The notes: generated by a model not told the origin, from the letters alone. A DNA stretch of 64,000 nt from Sphaerisporangium sp. (GCA_025964675.1 JAOPYI010000239.1:1-64000); one strand, 5' to 3'. Numbered from the stretch's first letter, positions 39,523-49,296 are shown. A program made the numbers and translations.

Positions 39523-41145
39523 CTAGCGGCCTACCCGTCCCGCCACAAGTCCAATGATCGAGCTGATTTCGGCGATGCGCATTCGGTGGGACGTGACCAG
39601 GTACATCAGCCCGCCCAAGCCGCCGCCCGCCACGAGCATGATCGCCGAGCTCAGCGGCGTGACGCCTGCCAGTTCCTTGGTGGCCCACAGGGCGATGAGG
39701 GCGATGACGGCGGCCGGGATGGCGGCGACGTACATTCGCGACAATCCGGACGCCACCAGCCTGCCGCCGAGCCCGCCGCCCACCTTGCGGCTGGCGAGCG
39801 TCCACGCGACCGCTCCGCCGACGACGTACGCGGCGGTGAAGGAAAGGGCGAGGCCCATGACGATGAGGTGGGGCGGCAGCGTGAGGTACAGGATGAAGCT
39901 GAGCGCGGCGTTGACCACGACGTTGCCCGCGGCTATCAGCGCGGGGGTGCGGGTGTCGCCGAAGCTGTAGAACACGCGCAGCAGCAGCTGGTAGATCGAG
40001 AAGGGCACCAGCGCGAGCCCGAACACCTGGAGCACGTTGCCCATGTTGAGTGCGTCCGCCACAGAGGTGCTGCCATGGGCGAAGATCAACACGGTCACCG
40101 CCGGCCCCAGCACCATGAGCATCAGCCCGGCCGGCACGATGACCGACGAGACGAGCCGCACGCCCGAGGCGAACTCCTCCCGGATCGCGCCCAGTTGGCC
40201 GTCGTTGACGTACCGGCTCATCCTCGGGAGCATCGCCGTGATCACCGAGACGGCGATGATGCCGTACGGCAGCTGGAATAGCTGGAAGGCGTAGCTGTAC
40301 GACGCGATGCCTGCGACGTGGCCGGCCCCCTGCGCGGCCGCCTTGCCGGTGGCGCCGGTCGCCAGGTTGGTCGTGACGATGTAGCTGATCTGGTTGAGCA
40401 CGACGAAGGCGAGAGTCCACACGCCCGCTCTGCCCATCTCGCCGAGCCGCGCGTTGCGCAGGTCGAAGCGGGGCACGAACCGGAACCCCACCCGGTGGAC
40501 GGCCACGATGAGGACGATCGACTGGATGACGATGCCGGCCGTGGTGCCGAGCCCGAGAAGGGCCAGGTCAGAGGGGGTCACCGCCGAGAGGCCCCCGCCG
40601 GTGGGGCTGGCGAAGAGATAGAAGAGGCCGACCGCGATGACGACGACGTTGTTGAGCACCGGAGCCCACATCGGTGCCGCAAACCGGTCGCGGGTGTTCA
40701 GGATGGCGCCGGCGATGGCGCCGATCCCGAAGAAGGCGATCTGCGGCAGGATGTAGCGCGCCAGCGTGGTCGCCACCTCGGCCGCGCGAGGGGTCAGGTC
40801 CGTGGTGAGCAGCTCGATCAGCAGCGGTGCGCCCAGCACACCCACCACGGCGATGACGATAAGCGCCATCGTGGTCACGGTCATCAGCCGCTGCTCGTAG
40901 GCCCGCCCGCCGTCGGCGTCGTGCTTCTGGGCCCTGACGATCATGGGGACGATCACGCTGCTGAGCATTCCTCCGATGAGGAGGTCGAACAGGATGAACG
41001 GGATCGTGTACGCGACGTTGTACGCGTCGCCCAGGGCCGCGACGCCGATGGCCGACGCGAGCACCGCCGTACGCACGAAACCGGTCAGGCGGGACACCAT
41101 GGTGCCCGCGGCCATGACCGCGCTGGCGCGCAACATCCGGCTCAT
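39523..41145 (-). CDS. murJ: Lipid II flippase MurJ (MviN)
   Basis: A 540-residue MOP-superfamily protein with about 14 membrane segments. The N-terminus RASAVMAAGTMVSRLTGFVR is the conserved MurJ start, and conserved charged residues line TM1 and TM2. It moves lipid II from the inner to the outer leaflet for peptidoglycan synthesis. The ATG at 41145 overlaps the stop of the DUF6049 gene (ATGA). It ends 181 bp before the pseudokinase gene, with which it is fused in mycobacteria. Confidence 0.94.
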   Translation of the reverse strand: MSRMLRASAVMAAGTMVSRLTGFVRTAVLASAIGVAALGDAYNVAYTIPFILFDLLIGGMLSSVIVPMIVRAQKHDADGGRAYEQRLMTVTTMALIVIAVVGVLGAPLLIELLTTDLTPRAAEVATTLARYILPQIAFFGIGAIAGAILNTRDRFAAPMWAPVLNNVVVIAVGLFYLFASPTGGGLSAVTPSDLALLGLGTTAGIVIQSIVLIVAVHRVGFRFVPRFDLRNARLGEMGRAGVWTLAFVVLNQISYIVTTNLATGATGKAAAQGAGHVAGIASYSYAFQLFQLPYGIIAVSVITAMLPRMSRYVNDGQLGAIREEFASGVRLVSSVIVPAGLMLMVLGPAVTVLIFAHGSTSVADALNMGNVLQVFGLALVPFSIYQLLLRVFYSFGDTRTPALIAAGNVVVNAALSFILYLTLPPHLIVMGLALSFTAAYVVGGAVAWTLASRKVGGGLGGRLVASGLSRMYVAAIPAAVIALIALWATKELAGVTPLSSAIMLVAGGGLGGLMYLVTSHRMRIAEISSIIGLVAGRVGR

Positions 41146-43322
41146 AAGGGCCCCTCTCGATGTTGTGCGGGTTCGGGTACGGCACGGGGCCCTGCCTGCC
41201 CCGCCCTGCGGCCCTTCGCGGGCCGTCGCGAGTGGCGGCGCAGGACACGCAACATCACGGCGGCGAGCATCACCGTGAGGGCGGCGCCCACGATGACCAG
41301 CGCGATGGCGGTGTATCCCGTCGTGCGGACCGTCACCTCTACCGGAAGGCCGTACCGCACCCCGCTCGCGCTGGTGAGCTGCACCTTGACCGTGGTCTGG
41401 CCGCCCTCACCGGTCACGATCATGGGGATGTCGAGCGGCTTGGTCTTGCCGGGACTGATGGTGACCGGCGACTCGTACGTGCCGATCGTCAGCAGTTTCC
41501 GGTCGCCAGAGGTGATCTTGACGCCGACGGTGACGTCCTGGTCCTGGAGATCGTTGCGGATGCTGACCGGCACGACGCCGTTCTTGCCCGCGAGCAGCCG
41601 CTGCTCGCCCGTGGAGACGGAGATCGCGTCAGTGCGCGCGGTGACGGCCGAGTCGATCTGCTTGAGCAGCGGAGCGGCGCTGCCCGTGCGGCCACGCCAG
41701 GCCGTCGAGGTGAGCCGGAGCAGGGCGGTGTCGAAGACCCTGCGGTGGTCGCTGGTCACCGTGGCCGTGAGCTCGGCACGGTTGCGGAGCTTCTTGACGC
41801 CGGAGAGATAGGACCGGCCGAGCTCCGCCTGCTGATCCTTGTCGGTGTACACAAGGTCGGTGCGGGGGACCGCGGTCTTGGAGGGCTTGATGGAGCTCAG
41901 GGACACCGGCTTGAGCCAGGGAGCGGAGGCCGCCGCCTTCAGCAGGGTGGTGACCAGGGCCGGGTCGGGGTTCCAGCGGCGCGGCGGCGCGGCGACGAGC
42001 GCCCGCTGCTCCAGCGGCCGTTCGGCGCTCATCATCGCCGTCTCGGCGAGGAAGCGCTGGCTGACAAGGGTCGTGGCGCCGGGGGCGGCCGCGCCGGTCG
42101 TCGTGAGGAGCTGGCTCAGCACCGGATCGACCAGCAGCACGTCGACCGTTCCGTTGACGGTCTCGACGGAGGCGGCGGCGTCGGGGGTGTAGGCCAGCGG
42201 GGGGTTGGCCGGAAGGGCCGTCGAGCTGAGGACCACTGTCCGGACGTCACCCATCGACAGCGCGTCCAGCGCGTCGTGGTCGATGACCCCGCCCATCGGC
42301 CAGTTGACGGTGGTGCTCACATCTTTGCCGAGCAGATCGGTGGCGACGGTGGCGCCCCGCTGCAGCGCGATGCCGGTGGCGGTGTCGAGCCCGTGGTGGC
42401 TCACGGCGGTGACATCGGGATCGGCGTACGGGGTGGCGGAGACGGGAACCTTGGCGAGGGCCGTGCGGAGCTTCTGCAGCCACTGCGCGACAGCTTGGTC
42501 CGCGGGCTTCCTCGTCGTGGTCGTGCCGGCCCTGAGCGTGTAGTCCTTGGCCATGGCGTTCGCGTCGTCGAGGACGGACGGATCGACGAACCACGTCACG
42601 CCTTTCGAAGGCGTCTCCGCGATCTTCAGGATCTTTCCGAGGCGCCCGTCGTCGGCCACGGTCTGCCGCAGGCCGTCGTCCACGAAGGTGGCGTCGTCAC
42701 CACGATGCGGCTGGTCGATGATGGGAAGCGCCCAGGCGATCTTGGTCCGGGAGACCGTCTGATTCTTCGGGGCGTACGGGAGGAACGTGCGCTGGGCGGC
42801 GAGCTGCCGGCCCGCCGCGTCCACCAGCTCGATCGTGAGGGGGTAGACCCCGAAGCGGAACATCTGGAGCGCTGCCGGAGTGACGTCGAACTGCCAGGGA
42901 ACCTTGCCCGACGCGGCGAGCTGACTCACGTAGACGCTCCGTCGCGACGAGTCGAGTATCGCGCCGCCGTCGGCGAAGGCCTGCATCTCCGTACGATTGG
43001 CGAACGCCCGGCGGGAGAAGCGCAGGCGGACCGAGACCCCGGACAGAGCGGTCGCGCTGGTGTTGGACACCGAGCCGGAGATCGTGATCGGCGTGGCCGG
43101 CTCGCGCGGCGCCTGCGGCGTGATGGAGTTCACCAGGATCTGGGCGTCCTCACGGCTGGATGCCGTGACCGTGGTCTCCGCCCGGACGGCGCTCGTTGCC
43201 GCCGTGGTCATGACATCGGCGCTGCCGGCGGCCCCCAGGGCGATGTCGGCACTGGCGGAGGCCGCCGGGGCGATGAGGAACGCGGCGGTCAGAACGGAGA
43301 TCAGGGCGGCTCCGCGGATCAC
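41142..43322 (-). CDS. DUF6049 family secreted/membrane-anchored protein
   Basis: A 726-residue protein with an N-terminal signal peptide (IRGAALISVLTAAFLIAPAA), a large extracytoplasmic region and a C-terminal membrane anchor (about residues 675-697) with a basic cytoplasmic tail. It is the positional equivalent of mycobacterial Rv3909. Its overlap with murJ and conserved location suggest a cell-envelope role; the function is not established. The start is a GTG at 43322. Confidence 0.82.
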   Translation of the reverse strand: MIRGAALISVLTAAFLIAPAASASADIALGAAGSADVMTTAATSAVRAETTVTASSREDAQILVNSITPQAPREPATPITISGSVSNTSATALSGVSVRLRFSRRAFANRTEMQAFADGGAILDSSRRSVYVSQLAASGKVPWQFDVTPAALQMFRFGVYPLTIELVDAAGRQLAAQRTFLPYAPKNQTVSRTKIAWALPIIDQPHRGDDATFVDDGLRQTVADDGRLGKILKIAETPSKGVTWFVDPSVLDDANAMAKDYTLRAGTTTTRKPADQAVAQWLQKLRTALAKVPVSATPYADPDVTAVSHHGLDTATGIALQRGATVATDLLGKDVSTTVNWPMGGVIDHDALDALSMGDVRTVVLSSTALPANPPLAYTPDAAASVETVNGTVDVLLVDPVLSQLLTTTGAAAPGATTLVSQRFLAETAMMSAERPLEQRALVAAPPRRWNPDPALVTTLLKAAASAPWLKPVSLSSIKPSKTAVPRTDLVYTDKDQQAELGRSYLSGVKKLRNRAELTATVTSDHRRVFDTALLRLTSTAWRGRTGSAAPLLKQIDSAVTARTDAISVSTGEQRLLAGKNGVVPVSIRNDLQDQDVTVGVKITSGDRKLLTIGTYESPVTISPGKTKPLDIPMIVTGEGGQTTVKVQLTSASGVRYGLPVEVTVRTTGYTAIALVIVGAALTVMLAAVMLRVLRRHSRRPAKGRRAGQAGPRAVPEPAQHREGPL

Positions 43323-43368
43323 GTGCCGGCCTGGGGTGGAGTTCGGCGCACGCCCAGAATGGTATGGC

Positions 43369-43947
43369 CTAAAGCAGAGCGGGCGGCGATTCGCACCGGG
43401 GGACGCCCATCACCGGCCGTACTTCTCTGGAGCCCGGCATGCGCACCGTCCTGTGCCGCGCCGCCTGCAGGTCGACGTACTTGCCGGGGGTGAGTGAGAG
43501 CAGGTCAAGGGCCCGAAGCCGCAGCGCCGTACGGCGTTCGCCGGTCGGGGAGTACACATGGTCGTCGGGGTCCCGGGGGTCGGCCAAGCGCTCGTCGATC
43601 AGGACCATGAGCTCCTCGGGGAGCAGGAGAGGTGACACCGATGTGGCGGCGTAGTCGGTGGCGGAGTTGACCAGGAACGCGGGGGCCGGGCGTACCCGCC
43701 GCGCGCCGAGAAGGGCGCCCACGGCACCCGGCCGAGGGGGCGACGCCACCGTGGTGACCACGGCGACCGGCTCCCGTGAGGTGCGGGTCGTGACTTCGAA
43801 GACCGTGACGCGCATGCACGCCTCGGGCTCGACGTGGAGAATGTCGGGGAGATCGTCGGCGCACGTCAAGGCGCGCGGAAGCCGTACGATCTCATGGTGG
43901 ATCTGGTGGGACAGGAGCCAACGGTGGATCGCGAGGGCGTCTTTCAT
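43369..43947 (-). CDS. YbaK/EbsC-type aminoacyl-tRNA deacylase
   Basis: A 192-residue protein with the YbaK fold: ALAIHRWLLSHQIHHEIVRL at the N-terminus and the NSATDYAATSVSPLLLP region. Members hydrolyse mischarged tRNAs such as Cys-tRNA(Pro). The ATG at 43947 is the start. It is the first gene of the leftward run DUF6049-murJ-pseudokinase-sigM and diverges from cca. In mycobacteria this slot holds the NUDIX gene mutT4, so a YbaK-type gene here is a lineage difference. Confidence 0.75.
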   Translation of the reverse strand: MKDALAIHRWLLSHQIHHEIVRLPRALTCADDLPDILHVEPEACMRVTVFEVTTRTSREPVAVVTTVASPPRPGAVGALLGARRVRPAPAFLVNSATDYAATSVSPLLLPEELMVLIDERLADPRDPDDHVYSPTGERRTALRLRALDLLSLTPGKYVDLQAARHRTVRMPGSREVRPVMGVPRCESPPALL

Positions 43948-44091
43948 CTCTCGTGCTCCTTGTCTTTTCCGGGTGCCCCCGACAGATCTACGACTGACCG
44001 TAACCTGGTGATCGCATGGGGTGTATTCCCGGGCGGGTTACACCAGGGCTAGCGCGGAGATTCTTTTCCGTAACCGAAGGACCTACCCAGC

Positions 44092-45531
44092 TTGTCCGTC
44101 TCAAATCTGAGCGTTAGTCAGCAGAGGGCCGTGATCGACCTATTCCGGCGGATTGCTCCAGTCGCCGATGAGCTCGGCGAGCTGTTCGCCGCGCATGGGC
44201 ACGAACTGGCCTTGGTCGGCGGTTCGGTCCGTGACGTCTTTCTCGGCCGCATCGGAAACGACCTCGACCTGACCACCGACGCGCGCCCCGAGCGGGTGCT
44301 GGAGATCGTCAAGGGTTGGGCCGACTCCATCTGGACCATCGGCATCGACTTCGGCACGGTGGGCGTCCGCAAGGCCGGCTGGGTCCTGGAGATCACCACC
44401 TACCGCAGTGAGTCCTACGATCCGAAGTCACGCAAGCCCGAGGTGGCCTACGGCGAGACCCTCGAGGCCGACCTCGAGCGGCGCGACTTCGCGGTCAACT
44501 CCATGGCGGTGCGGCTGCCGGGCCACGAGTTCGTCGACCCCTACGGAGGGCTGACCGACCTCGCCGCGAAGATCCTGCGGACTCCGGGCACGCCCGAGCA
44601 GTCCTTCGACGACGACCCGCTCAGGATGCTGCGGGCGGCCCGCTTCGCCTCCCAGCTCGGCTTCGACGTCGAGCCGGCCGTGGTCGAGGCGATGACCGCG
44701 ATGGCCGACCGCATCGAGATCGTCTCGGCCGAGCGCATCCGCGACGAGCTCGACAAGCTGATCCAGGGTGCGCACCCGAGGGAGGGCCTGGGCCTGCTCG
44801 TGGACACCGGCCTCGCCGCTCACGTGCTGCCCGAGCTGCCCAAGCTGCGGCTGGAGATCGACGAGCACCACCGCCACAAGGACGTCTACGACCACACCCT
44901 CATCGTGCTGGAGCAGGCGATGGCGCTGGAGACGGCCGGCCCCGACCGGGTGCTGCGCTGGGCGGCGCTGCTGCACGACATCGGCAAGCCCAAGACGCGC
45001 CGGTTCGAGGAGGCAGGCCGGGTCTCCTTCCACCACCACGAGGTCGTGGGCGCCCAGATGACCAAGAAGCGGCTCACCGAGCTGCGGTTCCCGAAGGACG
45101 TCGTGGCCGACGTCTCCCGCCTGGTCGAGCTGCACCTGCGCTTCCACGGTTACGGCACGGGCGAGTGGACCGACTCGGCGGTGCGCCGCTACGTCCGCGA
45201 CGCCGGGCACCTCGTCGAGCGGCTGCACAAGCTGACCAGGGCCGACTGCACCACCCGCAACAAGCGCAAGGCCGAGGCCCTCGCCCGCACCTACGACGAC
45301 CTGGAGGAGCGCATCGCCCGCCTCGCCGACGAGGAGGAGCTGGCGAAGATGCGGCCCGAGCTCGACGGCAACGAGATCCAGGAGGTCCTGGGCGTGGGCC
45401 CGGGCCCTGTGGTCGGCAAGGCGTACAAGTTCCTGCTCGACATGCGTCTCGACCAGGGCATCCTCGGCAAGGACGCCGCCAGGCAGGCCTTGGTGGAGTG
45501 GGCGCGCGCACAGGGTGTGATTCCCGGCTAG
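44092..45531 (+). CDS. cca: CCA tRNA nucleotidyltransferase
   Basis: A 479-residue class II nucleotidyltransferase that adds CCA to tRNA 3' ends. Visible: LVGGSVRDVFLGRIGNDLDL (the GGxVRD and DxD motif), RRDFAVNSMAVRLPG, RMLRAARFASQLGF, plus an HD domain (ALLHDIGKPKTRRF). tRNA-Ile in this window lacks an encoded CCA, which makes the enzyme necessary. The start is TTG at 44092 with GAAGGA upstream. It diverges from the sigM-murJ block, as pcnA does in mycobacteria. Confidence 0.95.
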   Translation: MSVSNLSVSQQRAVIDLFRRIAPVADELGELFAAHGHELALVGGSVRDVFLGRIGNDLDLTTDARPERVLEIVKGWADSIWTIGIDFGTVGVRKAGWVLEITTYRSESYDPKSRKPEVAYGETLEADLERRDFAVNSMAVRLPGHEFVDPYGGLTDLAAKILRTPGTPEQSFDDDPLRMLRAARFASQLGFDVEPAVVEAMTAMADRIEIVSAERIRDELDKLIQGAHPREGLGLLVDTGLAAHVLPELPKLRLEIDEHHRHKDVYDHTLIVLEQAMALETAGPDRVLRWAALLHDIGKPKTRRFEEAGRVSFHHHEVVGAQMTKKRLTELRFPKDVVADVSRLVELHLRFHGYGTGEWTDSAVRRYVRDAGHLVERLHKLTRADCTTRNKRKAEALARTYDDLEERIARLADEEELAKMRPELDGNEIQEVLGVGPGPVVGKAYKFLLDMRLDQGILGKDAARQALVEWARAQGVIPG

Positions 45532-45582
45532 GCCACGCGGGCGTGTCGCCTGAGGCACCGTCCATGGGCGCCTTTTCCCAGG

Positions 45583-45656
45583 CGCCGTCCACAGCTCAGC
45601 CGGTTTGCCGGGGGGTTTATCCACAGGTGGGCCGGTGTTTCGCCGAGTTTTCCACA
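45583..45656. other. DnaA-box cluster upstream of bioA
   Basis: A perfect TTATCCACA (45617-45625), TTTTCCACA (45648-45656) and a weaker CCGTCCACA (about 45586-45593) lie in the 175-bp cca-bioA spacer, all on the plus strand. They are about 24 kb from oriC and may titrate DnaA or let DnaA affect bioA. Confidence 0.55.
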
Positions 45657-45706
45657 GCCTGGACGGTCTTCCGGGTAGGAGCGGCGGGCCGCGTTAGGGT
45701 GGCCGG

Positions 45707-47008
45707 GTGGACGCCGAGACGCTGCGTGACCTTGACCGGAGACACCTGTGGCACCCGTATGCCCCGGCCTCCGCGGAAGCCCCTGCCCACCCTGTCGTCA
45801 GGGCCGACGGCGTACGGCTGACGCTCGCCGACGGCCGCGAGCTGGTCGACGGCATGTCGTCGTGGTGGGCGGCCATCCACGGCTACAACCACCCGCGTCT
45901 CAACGCCGCCGTCAGTGACCAGCTCGACGACATGGCCCACGTGATGTTCGGAGGCCTGACCCACGAGCCTGCCGTGCGCCTCGCGCGGCGCCTGGCCGAG
46001 ATGACGGGCCTCGACAGGGTCTTCCTCGCCGACTCCGGCTCGGTGGCCGTCGAGGTGGCCATCAAGATGGCCATCCAATGCACGGGCAGAAGCCGCCTGC
46101 TCACCGTCAAGGGCGGCTACCACGGCGACACGTTCGGGGCCATGGCGGTGTGCGACCCGGTCAACGGCATGCACCACCTGTTCACCGGCGTCCTGGCCCA
46201 ACACGTCTTCGCGGACAGACCACCTGGTGGGTACGGTTTCCACCCCGGACCGCCCGGTGGATACGGGTCGCGTCCTGGGGACTCCGCCGCGTCTGTGGTC
46301 GACGAGGCATACCTCGACCATCTGGCAGGCCTGGTGGCGCGGCACGCCGGGGAGCTGGCGGCGATCATCGTGGAGCCCGTGGTGCAGGGCGCCGGGGGCA
46401 TGCGTTTCTACCATCCGGCGTACCTCCGGAGGCTGCGCGAGCTGGCCGACGAGCACGGGCTCCTGCTCATCGCCGACGAGATCGCGACGGGCTTCGGCCG
46501 TACGGGAGAGATGTTCGGCTGTGACCACGCGGGCATAAGACCCGACATCATGTGTCTCGGCAAGGCGCTGACCGGGGGTTACCTCACCATGGCGGCCACA
46601 CTCTGCACGTCGGAGGTGGCCGAGCGCATCGGCGTGCTCATGCACGGGCCGACGTTCATGGGCAACCCCCTGGCGGCGGCGGTCGCCGAGGCCTCACTGG
46701 CCCTGCTGGAGGAGCGCCCGTGGCGAGACGAGGTCAGGCGCATCGAGGCCGGTCTCGTCGAGGGGCTGGCCGGAGCCGCCCGGGCGCCAGGAGTCAGCGA
46801 TGTACGGGTCCTCGGAGCGATCGGCGTGATCGAGACCAAGCATCCCGTGGACACATCGAAGATCCAGGACATCGTGATGGAGCACGGGGTCTGGCTGCGC
46901 CCGTTCGGTCACCTTCTGTATACGATGCCGCCCTACACGACCGGCCCCGATGATCTGGCGCGCATCACTGAGGCGATGACAGCCGCAGCGGCGACACTCT
47001 CCGCGTAA
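45707..47008 (+). CDS. bioA: Adenosylmethionine-8-amino-7-oxononanoate aminotransferase
   Basis: A 433-residue class III PLP aminotransferase that forms 7,8-diaminopelargonic acid in biotin synthesis. Typical parts: LWHPYAPAS near the N-terminus, [41 protein letters not shown] and the PLP Lys in [13 protein letters not shown] loop around residues 170-195 has an unusual Gly/Pro/Tyr insertion (two PPGGYG units). The start is a GTG at 45707. No other bio gene is adjacent. Confidence 0.93.
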   Translation: MDAETLRDLDRRHLWHPYAPASAEAPAHPVVRADGVRLTLADGRELVDGMSSWWAAIHGYNHPRLNAAVSDQLDDMAHVMFGGLTHEPAVRLARRLAEMTGLDRVFLADSGSVAVEVAIKMAIQCTGRSRLLTVKGGYHGDTFGAMAVCDPVNGMHHLFTGVLAQHVFADRPPGGYGFHPGPPGGYGSRPGDSAASVVDEAYLDHLAGLVARHAGELAAIIVEPVVQGAGGMRFYHPAYLRRLRELADEHGLLLIADEIATGFGRTGEMFGCDHAGIRPDIMCLGKALTGGYLTMAATLCTSEVAERIGVLMHGPTFMGNPLAAAVAEASLALLEERPWRDEVRRIEAGLVEGLAGAARAPGVSDVRVLGAIGVIETKHPVDTSKIQDIVMEHGVWLRPFGHLLYTMPPYTTGPDDLARITEAMTAAAATLSA

Positions 47009-47080
47009 CACCCGCCCGGGCGTACGGGCCGGGCCTCGGTCGCCAAGACGGGGTTGGGGTCTGTGTGAGGCGGTGGGTGG

Positions 47081-48400
47081 TTACCGGGTGACTTCCTGGG
47101 GAGTGCGGGGGGCGGTGCCTCCGGTGATCACGCGGTAGCCGAGGGCGCTGAGCACGTACCCCACGGCCGCGATCACCAGGATGAGGTAGGACTTGCCGTT
47201 GGCCGGCAGGAGGAGTGCCGCGACGGCGGCGGCAACCACGAACATCCCGTTGAAGAGCATGTCGTAGATGGAGAACACCCGGCCGAGATAGGCGTCCTGG
47301 ACGTCACGCTGCACGATCGTGTCGGTGCAGATCTTCACGCTCTGCCCGGTGACGCCCAGGACGAAGCCCGCGGCGAGGAACCCGATCTGCTGGAACGGCA
47401 GGCAGAGCGCCAGCTCGAGCACGCCGGCCGTGGCGAGCATGATGGGGATCCACCTCTCGGGCCGGAAGCGGTCGGTGGCCCACGGTGTGATCAGCGCGGC
47501 CGCGAAGAAGCCCAGGCCCGACGTGGCGAGCACTCCGGTGATGTGGCTCAGGCCCGCCTCGACGTTCGTCGTGAAGTAGAAGCGGTAGAGCATCACGGTC
47601 ATGACGATGGTCATTCCGTACAGGAACCGGTGGGCGGCCATGCTCGCCAGGGCGGCCGCCGGAGCCCTCACGTGGAGCACATGGCGGGCGCCGTCGATCA
47701 TGCCGGTCATCACGTTGCGCACGGCTTCCCGGGCCTGCGGCAGGTTGGCGTCGTACGACGGGCCGAGCAGCCTCCTGTGCATGGTGGACGCGATCAGCGC
47801 GCTCAGGCCGAACACGACACCGGAGAACACCAGCAACAAGGCCGTTCCGCCGTGCTGGGCGCCGAAGGAAAGGCGCAGGACGTAGCCGACCCCGGCCCCG
47901 AGGAACGTCGCCACCGTGCCCGACGTCGGGGTGACGGCGTTGGCCAGCAGCAGGCGTTCGCCCTCGACCACGTGGGGCAGCGCGGCGCTGAGAGCGGACA
48001 GGAAGAAGCGGTTGACCCCCAGCACCGCTAGCGCGGCGGCGTAGAAACACCAGTCGGGGGTGTTCAACGCCACCAGAAGGGCGGCGAGGACCAGAAGGAC
48101 GCCTCGCACGATCGGCGCGATGACCAGGATCTGCCGGCGCGACCAGCGGTCGATGAACACCCCGGCGAAGGGACCGAGGATGGAGTACGGCAGCAGGAGG
48201 ACGGCGAACGCGACGGCGGCCTCGACCGCGCTGGTCTGCTTCTCCGGGGTGAAGAAGGCGTAGCCCGCGACCGCGAACTGGAAGACGCCGTCGGAGAACT
48301 GCGAGACCAGGCGGGTGGCGAACAGACGTCTGAAGTCCCGGCCTCGAAGGACGGCACGGAGGTCGGAGACATAGGACACGCGGGTCAGCCTACTGGCCAT
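47081..48400 (-). CDS. MFS transporter
   Basis: A 439-residue integral membrane protein with about 11-12 membrane segments and the MFS loop GVFIDRWSRRQIL between TM2 and TM3. It resembles MFS_3/enterobactin-exporter-like proteins common in actinobacteria. The substrate is unknown. The ATG at 48400 is the start. It converges with bioA. The 234-bp spacer to idi contains a short palindrome (GTTCCGCTTGCGGAAC near 48473) but no gene. Confidence 0.8.
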   Translation of the reverse strand: MASRLTRVSYVSDLRAVLRGRDFRRLFATRLVSQFSDGVFQFAVAGYAFFTPEKQTSAVEAAVAFAVLLLPYSILGPFAGVFIDRWSRRQILVIAPIVRGVLLVLAALLVALNTPDWCFYAAALAVLGVNRFFLSALSAALPHVVEGERLLLANAVTPTSGTVATFLGAGVGYVLRLSFGAQHGGTALLLVFSGVVFGLSALIASTMHRRLLGPSYDANLPQAREAVRNVMTGMIDGARHVLHVRAPAAALASMAAHRFLYGMTIVMTVMLYRFYFTTNVEAGLSHITGVLATSGLGFFAAALITPWATDRFRPERWIPIMLATAGVLELALCLPFQQIGFLAAGFVLGVTGQSVKICTDTIVQRDVQDAYLGRVFSIYDMLFNGMFVVAAAVAALLLPANGKSYLILVIAAVGYVLSALGYRVITGGTAPRTPQEVTR

Positions 48401-48634
48401 GTGTCGAAGGCCACATCGGGAACATCCCGGATACCTCTCAGGGAAGCGGGTCCCGCGGGCATACGAAACCGCGTTCCGCTTGCGGAACCTAGATCTCCGC
48501 GGGGCTTCGTGTGGCTGGGGTAGAGGGTTGGGCTACTCAGGGTGGCGTTTGCCCATCTGGGGATGACGCTTGTTCGACCGGCCGGACCGTCGGCCCGATA
48601 GAGCCCGTAGACATGATCACGTACCCTCGGTCAC

Positions 48635-49225
48635 GTGACCCATGACGAACATGTCGTCCTCGTGGACGCCGAAGGCGAGGCGATCGGCACCGCCCCGAAG
48701 ACCGTCGTGCACGGTGCCGACACGCCGCTGCACCTGGCGTTCTCGTGCTACGTGTTCGACGGCGAGGGACGGGTTCTGCTGACCCGGCGCGCGTCACACA
48801 AGCGCACCTGGCCCGGCGTGCTGACCAACAGCTGCTGCGGGCATCCGCTGCCTGGGGAGCCCGCGATGGAGGCGGTCGTACGCAGGCTCTCGTACGAGCT
48901 CGGCCTTACGGCCGACAGCGTCGAGCTGGTACTGCCCAGGTTCGCCTACCGCGCGGTGATGGACGACGGCACGGTCGAGCACGAGATGTGCCCGGTCTAT
49001 CGGGCCCTCGCCTCCAGCGACCCCCGGCCCAACCCCGACGAGGTCGGGGAGGTCCGGTGGATGCCGTGGAAGGAGTTCACCCATGACGTGCGGAGCGGGC
49101 TTCTGTCGATCTCCCCGTGGTGCGGTGAGCAGCTGCCGCTCCTCATGGCCCTTGGCCCCGACCCGTTCACCTGGCCCGCGGCCGACCCGGCGGACCTGCC
49201 CCCCGCGGCCCGAAGCCCCCGCTAG
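48635..49225 (+). CDS. idi: Isopentenyl-diphosphate delta-isomerase, type I
   Basis: A 196-residue NUDIX-fold isomerase that interconverts IPP and DMAPP, the isoprenoid building blocks. The catalytic Cys is in TNSCCGHPLPGEP, the catalytic Glu in TVEHEMCPVY, and RRLSYELGL is the NUDIX-like metal helix. The start is a GTG at 48635. It stands alone, followed by a perfect palindrome. Isoprenoids feed the polyprenol carriers used by MurJ and the PBP-associated pathways nearby. Confidence 0.95.
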   Translation: MTHDEHVVLVDAEGEAIGTAPKTVVHGADTPLHLAFSCYVFDGEGRVLLTRRASHKRTWPGVLTNSCCGHPLPGEPAMEAVVRRLSYELGLTADSVELVLPRFAYRAVMDDGTVEHEMCPVYRALASSDPRPNPDEVGEVRWMPWKEFTHDVRSGLLSISPWCGEQLPLLMALGPDPFTWPAADPADLPPAARSPR

Positions 49226-49254
49226 CGCGCCGGAGTAAAGGCCTCTCGCGACGC

Positions 49255-49296
49255 GAGGAAGCGTCCGGGTTCCACGTGGAACCCGGACGCTTCCTC
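49255..49296. terminator. Perfect 42-nt palindrome between idi and ino1
   Basis: A perfect 42-nt palindrome with core GTTCCACGTGGAAC, between the convergent idi and ino1 genes, followed by CTATATATA. It is most simply a bidirectional terminator. The core differs from parS at two symmetrical positions. Confidence 0.75.

Noticed and set aside
41160-43493. 777-codon plus-strand ORF
   Set aside because: Antisense shadow of the DUF6049 gene, rich in Arg, Gly and Asp without hydrophobic structure.
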